From JBBSZK01 sp964354995 (lineage in GTDB: Archaea > Nanobdellota > Nanobdellia > Pacearchaeales > GW2011-AR1), in NCBI GenBank assembly GCA_964354995.1, contig CAYHBQ010000001.1:1-46272 (forward strand): 46,272 nt of DNA, given 5' to 3'. Shown here in pieces: positions 8,372 through 17,510 of the stretch. A program made the position numbers and the translations under genes. The notes beneath the pieces were generated by a model. It searched no databases. It was given only the letters and a program-made list of their open reading frames with translations, and had not been told where the DNA came from. Within the stretch, counting starts at the first letter, position 1. Each line of letters opens with the position of its first letter.

Positions 8372-9907
8372 ATGCCTTCTAAATCAGCAGAAGCGGTTAA
8401 ACTTTGGCTTAAGGATGGCCATAATGCTCTCTTTGTTTTGATATTGATACTTTCTTTTCTCGTTAGGCTTTATTTTTTCGCCAACGCACACAGCCAACCC
8501 CTTTGGTGGGATGAGGCCGAGTATATGGCTACTGCAAAACATTGGGCATTTGGCGTACCTTACGATATCAATCCACAGCGACCGCCCCTTTTTCAGTTGG
8601 CAGCAATACCCTTCCTCTGGTTCGGTCTTGGCGAAGGGTCACTCAAGTTCTTCCTCGTCCTCCTTCCCTCAATTTGTACGATAGGGCTTATTTATTTCGT
8701 TGGACGAGAACTATTTGGAAAAAGAATCGCGCTTATCGCAACAGCCGCATCATCGGTAGTGTGGTCTTTTCTTTTCTGGAGTGTTCGATTTCAGCCAGAT
8801 TTCTTTTCCTTAAGCTTTCAGCTTCTCTCAGTTCTCTTTTTCTGGAAAACGTTTAAGGAAGGGAAAAAATCCTTCGCAATCCTTACAGGGCTGTTCATCG
8901 CACTCGGGTTCTACTTTAAGATTTCTGCATTACTTGTCCCATTGTCATTTTTAATATTTATTTTATTCAAGGACGGGTTTTTATTCATCAAAAACAAAAA
9001 TTATTGGATAATCTTTTTCTCATTTCTCATTTCACTAATACCTTTCGGCATATGGCAGTATGTTCTCTTCGGAAATCCCGTCGCGTTCGCACCCTCTTAC
9101 ATCGGCGGAACCGGAATTGGACAAGGATGGGAGTTAGGATGGATGGCTCTGAACTTTTTTTACCAATTTCCAAAACCTCTTTTCTTTGTTCTATTCTTAG
9201 CAGGCGTTGCTCTCTCCCTGTTGCACATAGCGCTCTCGGCCGACTTATACTTCAAAAATAAAGAACGGAGACTCGATTCATCCCTATTTTCGCTAATATT
9301 GTTGCTTGTGATGACTTGCTTCTATGTATTTTACATACGGGGAATAATTGAAGACAGATGGGTCTTCCTCATGGTTCCGTTCATCATGTATTTTTCGGCA
9401 AAGGGGCTCGATGCAATCGCAGAAAAGACGAAGCAACTACACCCCCACGCCCCGCTTATAGTAATCCTTGTCGCGCTTATCCTTCTTGCGTACGTGCAAG
9501 TACAGCATGCACATTCGTTGATCGAATTGAAAAAGACATCGTACCTCCCCGTTAAAGAAGCGTCGTTATGGATTAAGCAAAACTCTGCCCCCGAAGATAC
9601 AATACTTAGCAATTCTTATACGCAAGCAACTGCTTACGCCGAAAGGAAAATTCTGCCTTATCCTGCGCTTGTGAGAAATGAAAGCGATAGTTATTCATAC
9701 ATGCCTTCGAGTAAAGAGATGCTTGACAAACTCGTAGCTGAGAATCATCCGACATATTTAATGGTTTCCATATTCGAGAGACATCCCGATTGGACGCAAG
9801 AATGGTTGAACGAGAATCAGCTTAGACTAAATCCCGTACAAGCCTATTTTGCGGATGCGCAAAAGACACAAGCAACATTAATAGTCTACGAGATAAACTA
9901 CGTTTAG
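8372..9907 (+). CDS. GT39/ArnT-like membrane glycosyltransferase
   Basis: A 511-residue polytopic membrane protein of the PMT/ArnT superfamily (GT-C fold). These use polyprenyl-phosphate sugars on the outer membrane face. After the first span, the loop reads SQPLWWDEAEYMATAKHW with the metal/catalytic-type D47-E48 pair, followed by the RPPLFQL segment. About ten or more hydrophobic spans fill the first 390 residues and a soluble tail follows. A TATA box (atataaata) is centred about 26 bp upstream of the ATG, so the gene is leaderless. It probably adds a single sugar to a protein or glycan from dolichyl-P-sugar, perhaps supplied by the Alg5-like gene at 14358. Confidence 0.9.
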   Translation: MPSKSAEAVKLWLKDGHNALFVLILILSFLVRLYFFANAHSQPLWWDEAEYMATAKHWAFGVPYDINPQRPPLFQLAAIPFLWFGLGEGSLKFFLVLLPSICTIGLIYFVGRELFGKRIALIATAASSVVWSFLFWSVRFQPDFFSLSFQLLSVLFFWKTFKEGKKSFAILTGLFIALGFYFKISALLVPLSFLIFILFKDGFLFIKNKNYWIIFFSFLISLIPFGIWQYVLFGNPVAFAPSYIGGTGIGQGWELGWMALNFFYQFPKPLFFVLFLAGVALSLLHIALSADLYFKNKERRLDSSLFSLILLLVMTCFYVFYIRGIIEDRWVFLMVPFIMYFSAKGLDAIAEKTKQLHPHAPLIVILVALILLAYVQVQHAHSLIELKKTSYLPVKEASLWIKQNSAPEDTILSNSYTQATAYAERKILPYPALVRNESDSYSYMPSSKEMLDKLVAENHPTYLMVSIFERHPDWTQEWLNENQLRLNPVQAYFADAQKTQATLIVYEINYV

Positions 9908-9946
9908 TTTCCTAATGTTTAAATACGAATTAAGGCAACATCGCAC

Positions 9947-11773
9947 ATGTGCGGTATAACCGGTTTTACCTGGGCCGATTCTTCGTTAATCAAGAAGATG
10001 ACTCAAGTCATTAAGCATAGGGGTCCGGACGATGTGGGGCTCCATATAGCTTCAGGAATATCTCTGGGACATCGAAGGCTAAGCATCATTGACTTGTCCC
10101 CAAAGGGACACCAACCCATGTTCAATGAAGATAGAAAAATAGTTATAACTTTCAACGGAGAGATTTGGAACTATAAAAAACTGAAAGCAGACCTTGTAGA
10201 AAAAGGGCACCTATTTCGAGGAGCATCTGATACAGAGGTCATAGTGCATGGTTATGAGTCTTACGGAGAAAAAATTTGTTCTATGCTTGAAGGCATGTTT
10301 GCCTTCGCACTTTACGATGCAAAACAGAGAAGGCTCCTTCTCGCAAGGGACAGACTTGGTAAAAAACCGCTTTATTATACAGAAACAAAGAAAGGATTAC
10401 TGTTTGCGTCAGAAATAAAATCGCTCGCCGTCGATTCCATTCCTCTTGTTCTTGATAACGAGACCCTCTCGGACTATCTCGCCCAGCGATTCTCGCCGAA
10501 AGACAAGACAATGTTTAATAAAATAAAAAAAGTACTTCCGGGAAGTTACGTCTCCTATAAGGACAAAAAAATAGAGTCGAAGAAATACTATGCCCTCCCC
10601 GAGTTTAACGTACGAAACGAACCGAGCATAAAAAAAGCAGATTCGTTAATCAAGGATGCAATTCAAAAAAGACTTATGTCAGATGTACCCATAGGAGTTT
10701 TTCTCTCAGGAGGTCTCGATTCAAGTGCAATCGTGGCATATATGTCCCAGATGTCTTCTAACATAAAGACCTTTTCGGTCGCTTTTAATAGCAAAGTAGA
10801 CGAATCGAAGTATGCCCGAATTATCGCAGAAAAATTCAAGACAGAACATCACGAAATTAGAGTAGACTCTGATCTTCTACACTATCTTCCTGAAGTAATC
10901 TGGCATCTCGATGAGCCACTCGCAGACCCTGCTTGCCTTCCCACGTATTTTCTTTGCCGAGAAGTATCCAAACATGTAAAAGTTGCGTTATCAGGAGAAG
11001 GAGGGGACGAAATTTTTGGAGGATATCAAAGTTTTAATTACATCCCTGAGATAAAGATTATCCAAAATTTTCCAAGGTCAATTAGATCAGCTCTTGCAGC
11101 GTATGCGTTTGCACTCGCTAAATACAAAACGTATCCTGAAAAACACAAGTTTCTCGCAATTGCTAATATTTTAAAGAAAACCTCTTTGAAAGAAGCCTTT
11201 AAAGAACTTTTTTATTTTGCATTTGACACGAAAGAGAGATTAGAGATATTTTCAAAGGCATTAGAAGAAGATGCCTTTGATCGTATCTTTGCAGAGTCTT
11301 CTTCATTAGATGAAGCGGCACAATCCTATTATTTTAAGGAATGGTTGCCTAACGACTTGCTCATGAAAGCAGACAAAATGAGTATGGCCTTCGGGTTGGA
11401 GGTGAGAACTCCCTTTCTTGATCAGGAACTTCTCGAATATTTTTCTGGCTTAGACCCGAGAGAGAAACGGAAGAGAAAACTTTTCAAACAAGTCGTTGCG
11501 AACTATCTTCCTCAAGAAATTCTAAACAAAAAGAAACAGGGTTTTACACTTCCTCTTTTCGAATGGTTCGGAAGTCGAGAAACGTTAGAACGAGTTCGAC
11601 CCTTCCTTGAAAGACTGAAGAAGAGAGAAATCTTTTCCGAGAAAGTAATTGAAAACCTTTTGCAAAATCCGACTGCATTTAAAAACGAACATAAAATTTG
11701 GGTGTTGCTCAATTTTGAGATTTGGTACGAACTTTATATAGAAAAAATTCCCTTGAAGGAGATAAAACTATGA
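9947..11773 (+). CDS. asnB: Glutamine-dependent asparagine synthetase AsnB-type
   Basis: A 608-residue two-domain amidotransferase. The N-terminal glutaminase domain starts MCGITGF with nucleophile Cys2, and has RGPDD and the FNGEIWNY loop. The synthetase domain has the PP-loop SGGLDSS beginning at Ser254 and the SGEGGDEIFGGY motif. It either makes asparagine or, as in some polysaccharide loci, amidates a sugar acid; position among glycosyltransferases leaves both open. A TATA box (gtttaaatacg) lies about 26 bp before the ATG. Its TGA overlaps the ATG of the following GT2 gene, and the SD for that gene (aaggag) is inside the asnB end. Confidence 0.93.
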   Translation: MCGITGFTWADSSLIKKMTQVIKHRGPDDVGLHIASGISLGHRRLSIIDLSPKGHQPMFNEDRKIVITFNGEIWNYKKLKADLVEKGHLFRGASDTEVIVHGYESYGEKICSMLEGMFAFALYDAKQRRLLLARDRLGKKPLYYTETKKGLLFASEIKSLAVDSIPLVLDNETLSDYLAQRFSPKDKTMFNKIKKVLPGSYVSYKDKKIESKKYYALPEFNVRNEPSIKKADSLIKDAIQKRLMSDVPIGVFLSGGLDSSAIVAYMSQMSSNIKTFSVAFNSKVDESKYARIIAEKFKTEHHEIRVDSDLLHYLPEVIWHLDEPLADPACLPTYFLCREVSKHVKVALSGEGGDEIFGGYQSFNYIPEIKIIQNFPRSIRSALAAYAFALAKYKTYPEKHKFLAIANILKKTSLKEAFKELFYFAFDTKERLEIFSKALEEDAFDRIFAESSSLDEAAQSYYFKEWLPNDLLMKADKMSMAFGLEVRTPFLDQELLEYFSGLDPREKRKRKLFKQVVANYLPQEILNKKKQGFTLPLFEWFGSRETLERVRPFLERLKKREIFSEKVIENLLQNPTAFKNEHKIWVLLNFEIWYELYIEKIPLKEIKL

Positions 11774-12789
11774 GCTCAAAGAAAGGCCTTCCAAAAGTCA
11801 GTTTTATCCTCGGAATTCTTAACGCCGAACGAACACTTGAAGAATGTTTGAAAGGAATCTTCATGCAAGACTACCCAAGGGATCTTTTCGAGGTAATTAT
11901 CATCGATGGAGGCTCAACGGACAAGACTCTTCAGGTCATTGATTCATTTATGCGTAAAGAAAGGAACATTTCTCTCCTCCATAATCCAAAAAAACTTTCA
12001 GAAGGCCGAGGTATGAGCAAAGACATGGGTATAAAAAAATCTAAAGGAGATATTGTAATTCTCTTAGACCATGATAATCTTATTTCAGACCCTCAATGGC
12101 TAAGAGGGATATTGCGGCCCTTCAGAGATAAACAAGTTATGGCCTCCCAATCGCTTTTAGAGTTCAGGAAGGAGGACTCAAATTTTCTTAAATACATCAA
12201 CGCAGCAGGAGTTGAAGACCCCTTTGCTATACCTTATTCCCTCGTTGCGCAGGTGCAATTATATCCCCATAAGTTTCGATTAGTTGAAGATGTTTATTAT
12301 GTCCATAAGCTTAATCCAAATTCGGTTCTTTTTGGTGGAGCGAATGGCTGTGCGTTCGTAAAAGACGTTTTTGAAAAAATCGGAGGGTATACGAGAGACG
12401 TGGATGTTTTTGCAAAAATGGCTGAACTTCGTATGCTTGTTGCAGTCCCTAAAAACGTCAGATTATATCACAAAACTGCAAGCAATCTGTGGTCCTTTAT
12501 GAAGAAAAAAGGGCTTTATTTCTATCGATTTATAAATAAAGAATATGCTGAAAAAGATTTCCAATGGGTTAAACCAGGGCTCGCAAACAAACTTAGATTT
12601 TTCCTTATGGTCGCGTCAAATCTTTCGTTCGTGCTCCCAAGCGTCTTGGCTTTACAAAGGACATTTAAAACAGGGAGGTTCTTTTGGATTTTACACCCAT
12701 TTTATGTCTTCTTCGTTACACTCGAGTATGGATTAATAACCCTCCTAAAAATCAAGAACTTCTTCTCATATGCCCGCGTCAAATCTTAA
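11770..12789 (+). CDS. GT2-family glycosyltransferase
   Basis: A 339-residue GT-A transferase with an N-terminal catalytic domain and hydrophobic C-terminal segments. Motifs seen are SFILGILNAERTLEECL, VIIIDGGSTDKTL and the metal site ILLDHDN, typical of membrane-associated GT2 enzymes. The start is set at 11770 because it makes an ATGA overlap with asnB and has aaggag 9 bp upstream; an in-frame GTG at 11722 lies inside asnB. Being coupled to asnB suggests the two act on the same glycan. The 3' end overlaps the convergent Alg13-like gene by 11 bp. Confidence 0.9.
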   Translation: MSSKKGLPKVSFILGILNAERTLEECLKGIFMQDYPRDLFEVIIIDGGSTDKTLQVIDSFMRKERNISLLHNPKKLSEGRGMSKDMGIKKSKGDIVILLDHDNLISDPQWLRGILRPFRDKQVMASQSLLEFRKEDSNFLKYINAAGVEDPFAIPYSLVAQVQLYPHKFRLVEDVYYVHKLNPNSVLFGGANGCAFVKDVFEKIGGYTRDVDVFAKMAELRMLVAVPKNVRLYHKTASNLWSFMKKKGLYFYRFINKEYAEKDFQWVKPGLANKLRFFLMVASNLSFVLPSVLALQRTFKTGRFFWILHPFYVFFVTLEYGLITLLKIKNFFSYARVKS

Positions 12790-13891
12790 CAGCACGTACT
12801 GCTATATCTAGTCCGCTTCTGTTTATTTGTCGATAGCTGCGATTAGCCCTTCGGCTGAACGTAAGAAAGTTTTTGCTTTTTCCAAGGAAGTACTTGTAGA
12901 ACAAGTGGACGTAGAGGTTAGCCAAGAGCGTCCAGCACTCAACCACGTTAAAATGTTCTATTTTAAAGCCAGTCTTTTTCATCAAGTCGCGTACAGACTG
13001 GTTCGTATACTGGCGCTCGTGTTGCATATAGGTAACAGGATGTAGGTAGTGCAGAAAGTGATTATTGGGCACAGAGATAATAAGCTTACCCCCTGGTTTT
13101 AAGAGGGAACGAATGCCCATCAGAACTATATCCTCGTTCTTTAAATGTTCGAGCACTTCACACATAACTATCTTGTCGTAATAATACTTTTTTAGAACAT
13201 TATCTTTGGTAATATCCCCTTCAACCAGCTTTGTTTTGTGTAAATAATGGGCTGCCTTTTTAAGTTTTGGACCATCTATATCCACGGTCCAACATTCTTT
13301 TACTTTATTTTCAAGTATCATTTCGATTTCAGGAATATTAGAAATGCCAATATTCAAAACCTTATCTGTTTTTTGCGGATTAACGAGATTGACAAAATAG
13401 TCAATACGATCCTTTCCAAGAGGTGCAATTGACTTAAAAAAGGCGCGATAGTTGCTTCGCAACTCCTTGATGTTCGCAAGGTCAATCTTCGGTACTGTAG
13501 CATATCTTTTCAAAAGTTCAGGAGTTATTTTTTTAACATCTGTAAAGCAAGAAATTCCCGTTTTCTTTGCAAAGAACTCGCCAAATTCTACTTGATGATT
13601 GTTAATATGTTCCCCATATTTTTTTTGCCGAGGGACCGTAATAACGGGCTTTTGATATTTCATAGAAACCTCTATGAGCGACGTAGCCGATTGGACAATG
13701 ACCATCCTCGCTTGACGATAATACTCATCCAAGGTAGGCGCAAAAGCAAAAAATTCAATATTTTTTGGCTTGTAAGTGCCTGCACCAACCTGAGCAACTA
13801 TTTTTTCTTTAATATAGGGTGCGATTTCATCAATTCTTCGGATAAGTCTATCGAATTGTCCGTCATGTGTCCCGACTGCAACAAAAATCAT
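12779..13891 (-). CDS. Alg13/PssE-like GT28 domain fused to a SAM-dependent methyltransferase
   Basis: A 370-residue fusion. Residues 1-120 match the Alg13/PssE type GT28 C-terminal domain (MIFVAVGTHDGQFDRL, then VIVQSATSLIEV and VPRQKKYGEHINNHQ). Residues about 170-330 form a class I methyltransferase with a degenerate motif I (VLNIGISNIPE), CEVLEHL, and LLKPGGKLIISVPN. In eukaryotes Alg13 is catalytic and Alg14 is its membrane anchor; here the Alg14-like gene lies directly upstream and overlaps by ATGA, so a pair is expected. The start at 13891 follows from that overlap. The methyltransferase may cap or modify the glycan made by the GT half; this is inference. Confidence 0.85.
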   Translation of the reverse strand: MIFVAVGTHDGQFDRLIRRIDEIAPYIKEKIVAQVGAGTYKPKNIEFFAFAPTLDEYYRQARMVIVQSATSLIEVSMKYQKPVITVPRQKKYGEHINNHQVEFGEFFAKKTGISCFTDVKKITPELLKRYATVPKIDLANIKELRSNYRAFFKSIAPLGKDRIDYFVNLVNPQKTDKVLNIGISNIPEIEMILENKVKECWTVDIDGPKLKKAAHYLHKTKLVEGDITKDNVLKKYYYDKIVMCEVLEHLKNEDIVLMGIRSLLKPGGKLIISVPNNHFLHYLHPVTYMQHERQYTNQSVRDLMKKTGFKIEHFNVVECWTLLANLYVHLFYKYFLGKSKNFLTFSRRANRSYRQINRSGLDIAVRAVKI

Positions 13892-14361
13892 AAAACCCCT
13901 CCCCAATATTCTGACTTTTTACCATATTTGTGCATCATTTCTCGATGCTGTACTAAGAATCTATCTGCAAAAAAGTAACAAAAGCGCGCAGACCAGTTTG
14001 GGGTTTTGACTCGAATAATGGTGTCCATAAATACCACCGGTATAGAAAGGATCTTTCCAGCGATAACAGCAGGGATTGAAAGCTGCGCGCCATTAGTGAC
14101 TATCGCTTCAACACATTCTCTTTTAAAAAGCCTAATCATTGCAATAAGCGTCTTGAGATACTCAAAGGGATTAAGTTTAAGCACATCAGGCGCAAAATAA
14201 AAAGCAGGAAATATCCCCAAGAACGCGCGCGGAACAAGACCATTTTTGAAAAAGTCTTCGGTAACGAGGATTGCCCGATTATCTCCCAGAACTCTCTCTG
14301 TAAAAATAAGTTTCATCTGACCTAAATGTCCTCCCTTTGAGGCAACTAATGCGATATTCAT
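13888..14361 (-). CDS. Alg14/PssD-like glycosyltransferase subunit
   Basis: A 157-residue protein of the Alg14/PssD family, the membrane-associated partner that with Alg13/PssE forms a UDP-sugar transferase acting on a polyprenyl-linked sugar. The N-terminus MNIALVASKGGHLGQM matches the family's opening glycine-rich loop, and later VTNGAQLSIPAVIAGKILSIPVVF is the membrane-binding type segment. ATG 14361 is chosen because it overlaps the preceding TGA as ATGA; an in-frame TTG three codons earlier is less likely. It is the middle gene of a three-gene operon with the Alg5-like and Alg13-methyltransferase genes. Confidence 0.85.
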   Translation of the reverse strand: MNIALVASKGGHLGQMKLIFTERVLGDNRAILVTEDFFKNGLVPRAFLGIFPAFYFAPDVLKLNPFEYLKTLIAMIRLFKRECVEAIVTNGAQLSIPAVIAGKILSIPVVFMDTIIRVKTPNWSARFCYFFADRFLVQHREMMHKYGKKSEYWGGVL

Positions 14362-15149
14362 TGTTTCCAAATACGGTGATGTACTTTTAACCCTTGCGGG
14401 AACGAATCATAGGCACGAACAAGGAACCTAAAAGGGGAATAAACAAGACGTAAGCGAACAACTGACAAAAACATCTCAAGAGAAGCCTTAACGAGCTTAA
14501 TTTTGGAATCGTCTTTACTTTCCCATGTTGTTGACGTTTCAACAATTGAGAAACCTTTTTTCCTAAGCTTATAAAGGAGATCTATATCGAAGGCCCATTT
14601 TGTAATCTGCATCTTGTCTTGGACATACATAATGGCCTCTCGTCGAAATAGTTTCGCTCCGCACTGGGTATCTCGATACGGAAATCCGAAGAGGCTCCGT
14701 ACGACAAGATTAAATACAAAACTCTTGAGCTTAAAGAGCAAGCTCTGTTTGGTGACCTCGCTGTCCCTTCTCCAACGGGAAGCAATGATGCCGTGGTGTC
14801 TCCCTATTCGTTCCATAAGCCCCGCAAAAGCCACAGGGGGCGTAGCCATATCGGCATCAACAAAGCCAATAAGGTCATTAGGGCGCTGCAATGCATCCTT
14901 GAACCCTTCCATCACCGCAAATCCCTTTCCTCCTTGTTTAAATTCAATCAACCGAATATGGCTGTTTGTACGTTTATATTGTTGAACAACGAGGGCAGTA
15001 TGGTCTTGTGTATTGTTGACGACAACCACAATTTCATAGTCTAACGCGTTTTCTAACCTCAATTGCTCAAAATAAGGCCCATACTGTTCAAGAAACAAAG
15101 GTATCCTTTTTTCTTCATTCTGAGCAGGGACCACGATTGAAATGCGCAT
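14358..15149 (-). CDS. GT2 glycosyltransferase, Alg5/DPG synthase-like
   Basis: A 263-residue GT2 enzyme close to dolichyl-phosphate beta-glucosyltransferase (Alg5) and related polyprenyl-P-sugar synthases. It opens MRISIVVPAQNEEKRI, has VVVVNNTQDHT, the GGKGFAVMEG loop and the metal site FVDADM (D98-A-D100). Segment DTQCGAKLFRREA is typical of Alg5/DPM enzymes. It begins an operon: a TATA box (gttttaaaaac, minus strand, near 15176) lies about 27 bp before the start. The product, a polyprenyl-P-sugar, could feed the GT39-like enzyme at 8372. Donor specificity (Glc or Man) is not resolved. Confidence 0.88.
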   Translation of the reverse strand: MRISIVVPAQNEEKRIPLFLEQYGPYFEQLRLENALDYEIVVVVNNTQDHTALVVQQYKRTNSHIRLIEFKQGGKGFAVMEGFKDALQRPNDLIGFVDADMATPPVAFAGLMERIGRHHGIIASRWRRDSEVTKQSLLFKLKSFVFNLVVRSLFGFPYRDTQCGAKLFRREAIMYVQDKMQITKWAFDIDLLYKLRKKGFSIVETSTTWESKDDSKIKLVKASLEMFLSVVRLRLVYSPFRFLVRAYDSFPQGLKVHHRIWKQ

Positions 15150-15200
15150 GTATTCCGGTATAGAAAAGCGTTTTTAAAACTACCTAGAACAAGCTAGAAT

Positions 15201-16466
15201 TTACTTATCGGGTCGAGGTAACAAATCTTTCAGAGCAATTGCGAGCGTATACATCAAAAAGAGAGCACCAGAACAAACTAAGGCTAAGCTAAACTCCATC
15301 TGTGTTTTATGGAAAAGGTAGAAAAGGATAATCTGTATGACGGGGAAGAGCATAAGGAAGAACGCATGTTTTCCAATACGATTAATCGAAATCTTGTAGA
15401 GGACAATAATGTTCGCAATCGAAAAGAACGAATACGCAAGACCCATAGTGAAAAGAAAGTCTGCGCCCCCTAAATAAGCGTCCGAGCCAAGACCAATTAT
15501 CCAAATTATCTCTCGCGGGATGAGGAGATAGAACACAAGGGCCGTCAAGGCGATAACCATCACAAACGCAATCGCTTTCTTGAGAATACGAGAGGTTTTA
15601 CGTCCCTGTTCAAACCCTTCAGTCGATAAAGGCAACATGGCCTTTGCTACGGCCGCGCTAGAAAAGAAGATTACCTTGCCTATGAGAGAGATGAACGCAA
15701 ATTCGCCTGCTTCTACCGGACTGAAGAATTTACGTGCAAAAAGAATGTCTGTGCTATAAAGAAGCACTACAGCCGTTATAGCAACCAAGACAGTTAAATT
15801 GCCCCTCGTAAAATAAGAAGAGGCTTCTGTTTGGCGAGTGTGTGCAACAACATCTCGTAAAACGAAGAGACTTATAACGAACGCGAGTGCAAGCCCAATA
15901 ATCACCCCTATAATTGCCCCATATACTCCAAGTCCAACAATAACCAAAACAAGCGCAATAATTATCTTTAAGAAAGACTCTATAAGCAGGCTGCCACCTA
16001 ATGCAAAAAACCGTTTTTTACCTTGAATAATTCCTCGAGTAACGGGAATGGTAAACAATACAAAAAGGATAACTCCTGTAACGCCCACAAGTCTCGCAGG
16101 AATTGAAAAAAAGGAGGAAAGGAAATGAGTACAGGCTAGTAGAAGGATGAATCCCAAGAAAGCGAACGTGGTTGAACGGCGTAAACTTCGGATGAGGAGG
16201 TCTTTTATTTTACCCTGTTCGCGTCGAGCATTGAATGCACTAGTATACCTCGCAACGACAGTTTGCACAGCCTCCGTTGGGATACTAAACAAATAAACTA
16301 AGGACATGAGGGCCGCAAGCACGCCATAATCGGAAGGCCCAAGCGTCCGAGCCATAGACATTTGGAATATGTAGTTAAGCACGTTGTAAAATCCAAACAT
16401 CACAAAGAGAACAAAACTTCCGCGAAATAATTCATCTTTTCCTATAGAAAAAAGTTTAGAAAGCAT
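15201..16466 (-). CDS. Polysaccharide/lipid-linked oligosaccharide flippase (MOP superfamily, RfbX-like)
   Basis: A 421-residue polytopic membrane protein with about 12 predicted hydrophobic spans. The first part, MSMARTLGPSDYGVLAALMS, is the conserved start of the Wzx/RfbX polysaccharide transporter family, and VVARYTSAF follows. Such proteins flip lipid-linked glycans to the outer face, where AglB would use them. Its start overlaps the end of the upstream GPT-like gene by 11 bp, so the two are translationally linked and fit the order of make the lipid-linked sugar, then flip the glycan. Substrate is inferred from context. Confidence 0.88.
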   Translation of the reverse strand: MLSKLFSIGKDELFRGSFVLFVMFGFYNVLNYIFQMSMARTLGPSDYGVLAALMSLVYLFSIPTEAVQTVVARYTSAFNARREQGKIKDLLIRSLRRSTTFAFLGFILLLACTHFLSSFFSIPARLVGVTGVILFVLFTIPVTRGIIQGKKRFFALGGSLLIESFLKIIIALVLVIVGLGVYGAIIGVIIGLALAFVISLFVLRDVVAHTRQTEASSYFTRGNLTVLVAITAVVLLYSTDILFARKFFSPVEAGEFAFISLIGKVIFFSSAAVAKAMLPLSTEGFEQGRKTSRILKKAIAFVMVIALTALVFYLLIPREIIWIIGLGSDAYLGGADFLFTMGLAYSFFSIANIIVLYKISINRIGKHAFFLMLFPVIQIILFYLFHKTQMEFSLALVCSGALFLMYTLAIALKDLLPRPDK

Positions 16467-17478
16467 GTGTAAAAATGCCTTCTCTGAAAATAAAGAACCC
16501 TAAAAGTATAACAATGAACTGAAACGCCCAAACTAAGTAAACAGAACGTTTCTCGGTCGCCCTAATTCCAAACCTTTGTTGAACGGCAATAGCAAGATGG
16601 GTAAGCCCATATACGCGAGGGTAAAGAAGTTCTAACGTACCATCGGGTGTAGGTTTCCCAAAGGAGGATTTAACGAAGGCCCCCTGAGCCTTGAGAAATA
16701 CTTCAAGCATAACGGGTATAAAGAAGAAGACTGCAATCTTTTCAAAATTTCCTAAAATGGCCATCATTGCAATCATACCTCCGATAGGATAGGTCAACGA
16801 GTCTCCGGGAAAGACTTTCGAAGGGAAGAAGTTGTACACCAAAAAGGCGAGCAATGCCATAACAAAACAGAGCCCCAGAAGAGCAAGCCACGTGTTTCCT
16901 GTGAGGTACGCGACGAGACTGAGTGCACCAAGTATAAGAGCCCCCTGCCCTGCTTCAAGCCCGTTGAAACCTGCAAGAAAGTTGAACGTAGTGGCGGCCC
17001 CAACAATTCCAAGGGGTATCAAAACAAGAGGGTATAGGAGCCCAAGGTTCACAAGTCCGAGAAAAGGGATATCCATTGTAGCCCTTCCTGCATTAATAAC
17101 AACAAGCGGCAACGATGCAATAACCACGAGAATGATGCGCGAGCGACGTGAAAGTCCTCCGCGCTGCCAGCCTAACAAATCGTCCATAAACCCTATACCG
17201 CAAAGTAGAACAAGCGCAACCAAGAGTCCGAACATTTCAATGAGATACAACGAAGAGTGCAAGTAAAATACGCGGTATGCCACAAAGACTAAAATAGAAA
17301 CCACGAAAACTCCCACGACTGCCGCACCACCCGAGCCAGCAACAAGAGGTTTGCTATATTTGTTAACATCGGGCCAAACCAATTTAATCTGATGCGCCTT
17401 ACGAATCCAATAAGGCACAAGCAGTAGCGTAAGGAGAAGACTCAGAAAGGGGATGCTGAAGAGTAACGCGTCAGTCAT
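16456..17478 (-). CDS. Polyprenyl-phosphate N-acetylhexosamine-1-phosphate transferase (GPT/AglH-like)
   Basis: A 340-residue membrane enzyme of the MraY/WecA/GPT family, which joins a UDP-activated amino sugar phosphate to dolichyl phosphate and so starts the lipid-linked glycan. Seen are the Mg-binding GFMDDLLGWQRGG, NFLAGFNGLEAGQGALIL, and FPGDSLTYPIGG, in the family order and spacing; the NxxxxFNGLE variant favours eukaryote/archaeal GPT over bacterial MraY. About ten membrane spans. A strong SD, aaggaga, lies upstream of the ATG, as expected for an internal operon gene after the zinc-ribbon gene. AglH in archaea is the best-known equivalent. Confidence 0.92.
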   Translation of the reverse strand: MTDALLFSIPFLSLLLTLLLVPYWIRKAHQIKLVWPDVNKYSKPLVAGSGGAAVVGVFVVSILVFVAYRVFYLHSSLYLIEMFGLLVALVLLCGIGFMDDLLGWQRGGLSRRSRIILVVIASLPLVVINAGRATMDIPFLGLVNLGLLYPLVLIPLGIVGAATTFNFLAGFNGLEAGQGALILGALSLVAYLTGNTWLALLGLCFVMALLAFLVYNFFPSKVFPGDSLTYPIGGMIAMMAILGNFEKIAVFFFIPVMLEVFLKAQGAFVKSSFGKPTPDGTLELLYPRVYGLTHLAIAVQQRFGIRATEKRSVYLVWAFQFIVILLGFFIFREGIFTHAF

Positions 17479-17510
17479 TACGAGAGGTCTCCTTTTTTTG
17501 TAGAATCATC

